NCBI RefSeq assembly: GCF_900101265.1
Contig: NZ_FMZS01000001.1
Span: forward strand, 310,001 to 374,000
DNA from: Massilia sp. PDC64
Lineage (GTDB): Bacteria; Pseudomonadota; Gammaproteobacteria; Burkholderiales; Burkholderiaceae_D
Length of the DNA: 64,000 nucleotides
Reading direction: 5' to 3'
The position numbers and the translations under genes are program-made. The notes beneath the pieces are model-generated. The model ran no database searches. It was not told the origin of the DNA and was given only the letters and a program-made list of their open reading frames with translations. Of this stretch, positions 63,595-64,000 are shown piece by piece. The first letter of the stretch is position 1, and each line of letters opens with the position of its first letter.

Positions 63595-64000
63595 TCAAAG
63601 ACGAACGTCCGACTCGTCCTTGGAAAGAACGTACTTGAGATCAAAAAGCACGTGCTTTTCCTTACCAAATTGTCGAATCGCCGCAGCACCAAGCTCGCGG
63701 AACTGGCTATGGGCGACGGCTAGAATGACGGCGTCGTACTTTCCCTGTTCCGGGCTGCTAACGGGCACCACGCCATACTCGTGCTGCGCTTCCTCAACGC
63801 TGACCCATGGATCATAGACATCTACATTGACGTCGTAATCACCCAGTTCGCGAATCATATCGATGACCTTGGTATTGCGCAGGTCCGGGCAGTTTTCCTT
63901 GAACGTCAATCCCATAATGAGGACGTTAGCACCGTCGACCTGGATACGACGCTTCAGCATGTGCTTGATCAGTTGGCCAATCACATAGGGTCCCATGCCG
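63595..64000 (-). CDS. tviB: UDP-N-acetylhexosamine 6-dehydrogenase, TviB/WbpO-like (3' end only)
   Basis: The C-terminal ~135 residues of a nucleotide-sugar dehydrogenase; the gene continues beyond the right edge. The UDP-binding C-terminal domain is clear: 'VLIMGLTFKENCPDLRNTKVIDMIRELGDYDVNVDVYDPW' and 'YDAVILAVAHSQF'. The 'TKVIDMIRELG...DVYDPWV' wording is closer to TviB/VipA than to UDP-glucose dehydrogenases. It would oxidise UDP-GlcNAc to UDP-GlcNAcA. It lies 70 bp upstream of wzz. Confidence 0.88.
   Translation of the reverse strand, partial: GMGPYVIGQLIKHMLKRRIQVDGANVLIMGLTFKENCPDLRNTKVIDMIRELGDYDVNVDVYDPWVSVEEAQHEYGVVPVSSPEQGKYDAVILAVAHSQFRELGAAAIRQFGKEKHVLFDLKYVLSKDESDVRL

Overview
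The window comes from the chromosome of a GC-rich, motile, polysaccharide-producing betaproteobacterium. The protein content and gene order fit Oxalobacteraceae, most likely Massilia or a close relative; this is judged from gene content and protein feel, not from a database search. Two large programmes fill almost all of it: a flagellar assembly cluster (about 0.86-39.8 kb) and a surface or exopolysaccharide cluster (about 40-64 kb, running off the right edge).

Layout. 1-860: a secreted DUF4142 protein translationally coupled to a small periplasmic cupredoxin. 861-12930: fliE facing left, then fliFGHIJK and fliLMNOPQR facing right (MS-ring, C-ring, export ATPase complex, export gate). 12939-23676: a long leftward block in the order flgB-C-D-E-F-G-H-I-J-K-L (rod, hook, P- and L-rings, hook-filament junction), with an internal sigma-28 type promoter ahead of flgK. 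23842-25470: flgA, then flgM-flgN behind a near-perfect sigma-28 promoter. 25467-29720: a membrane-bound GGDEF/EAL protein with a GGNEF signature, a secreted M35 metalloprotease, and a small standalone protein resembling that protease's N-terminal module. 29769-34253: leftward flhF-flhG-fliA-motC-motD. 34254-36392: an intrusion carrying a WecA/MraY-like sugar-phosphate transferase, a small membrane protein and AT-rich DNA full of palindromes, which separates flhF from flhA. 36393-39778: flhB-flhA.

40121-64000: a small GfcA/YjbE-like secreted protein faces right. Everything else faces left, in transcription order: TviB-like UDP-sugar dehydrogenase (cut by the window edge), Wzz, two DegT-type proteins, CapE-like 4,6-dehydratase, Wzx flippase, GT2, GT4, a Wzy-like polymerase, TviC-like epimerase, GT4, AsnB-like amidotransferase, GT4, a YjbH-PAP2 fusion and rfbB-D-A-C for dTDP-L-rhamnose. 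This fits a Wzx/Wzy polysaccharide with rhamnose, a (possibly amidated) HexNAc uronic acid and a 6-deoxy-HexNAc-derived sugar. The 50-64 kb part is visibly more AT-rich than the flagellar DNA, which suggests transfer.

How it fits together. FlgM, FliA, FlhF/FlhG and the c-di-GMP protein are candidate control points for the shift between motility and polysaccharide production. The polysaccharide-initiating WecA-like enzyme sits inside the flagellar block. The most unusual observations are an FlhG without a Walker A lysine motif, an aminotransferase homologue with Arg where the PLP lysine should be, an orphan copy of a protease N-terminal module, a YjbH-PAP2 fusion, and shared palindromic motifs (GCAACATTGC and TGCTAA...TTAGCA) in the AT-rich regulatory gaps of the polysaccharide genes. 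No tRNA, rRNA, CRISPR array or insertion sequence was seen.
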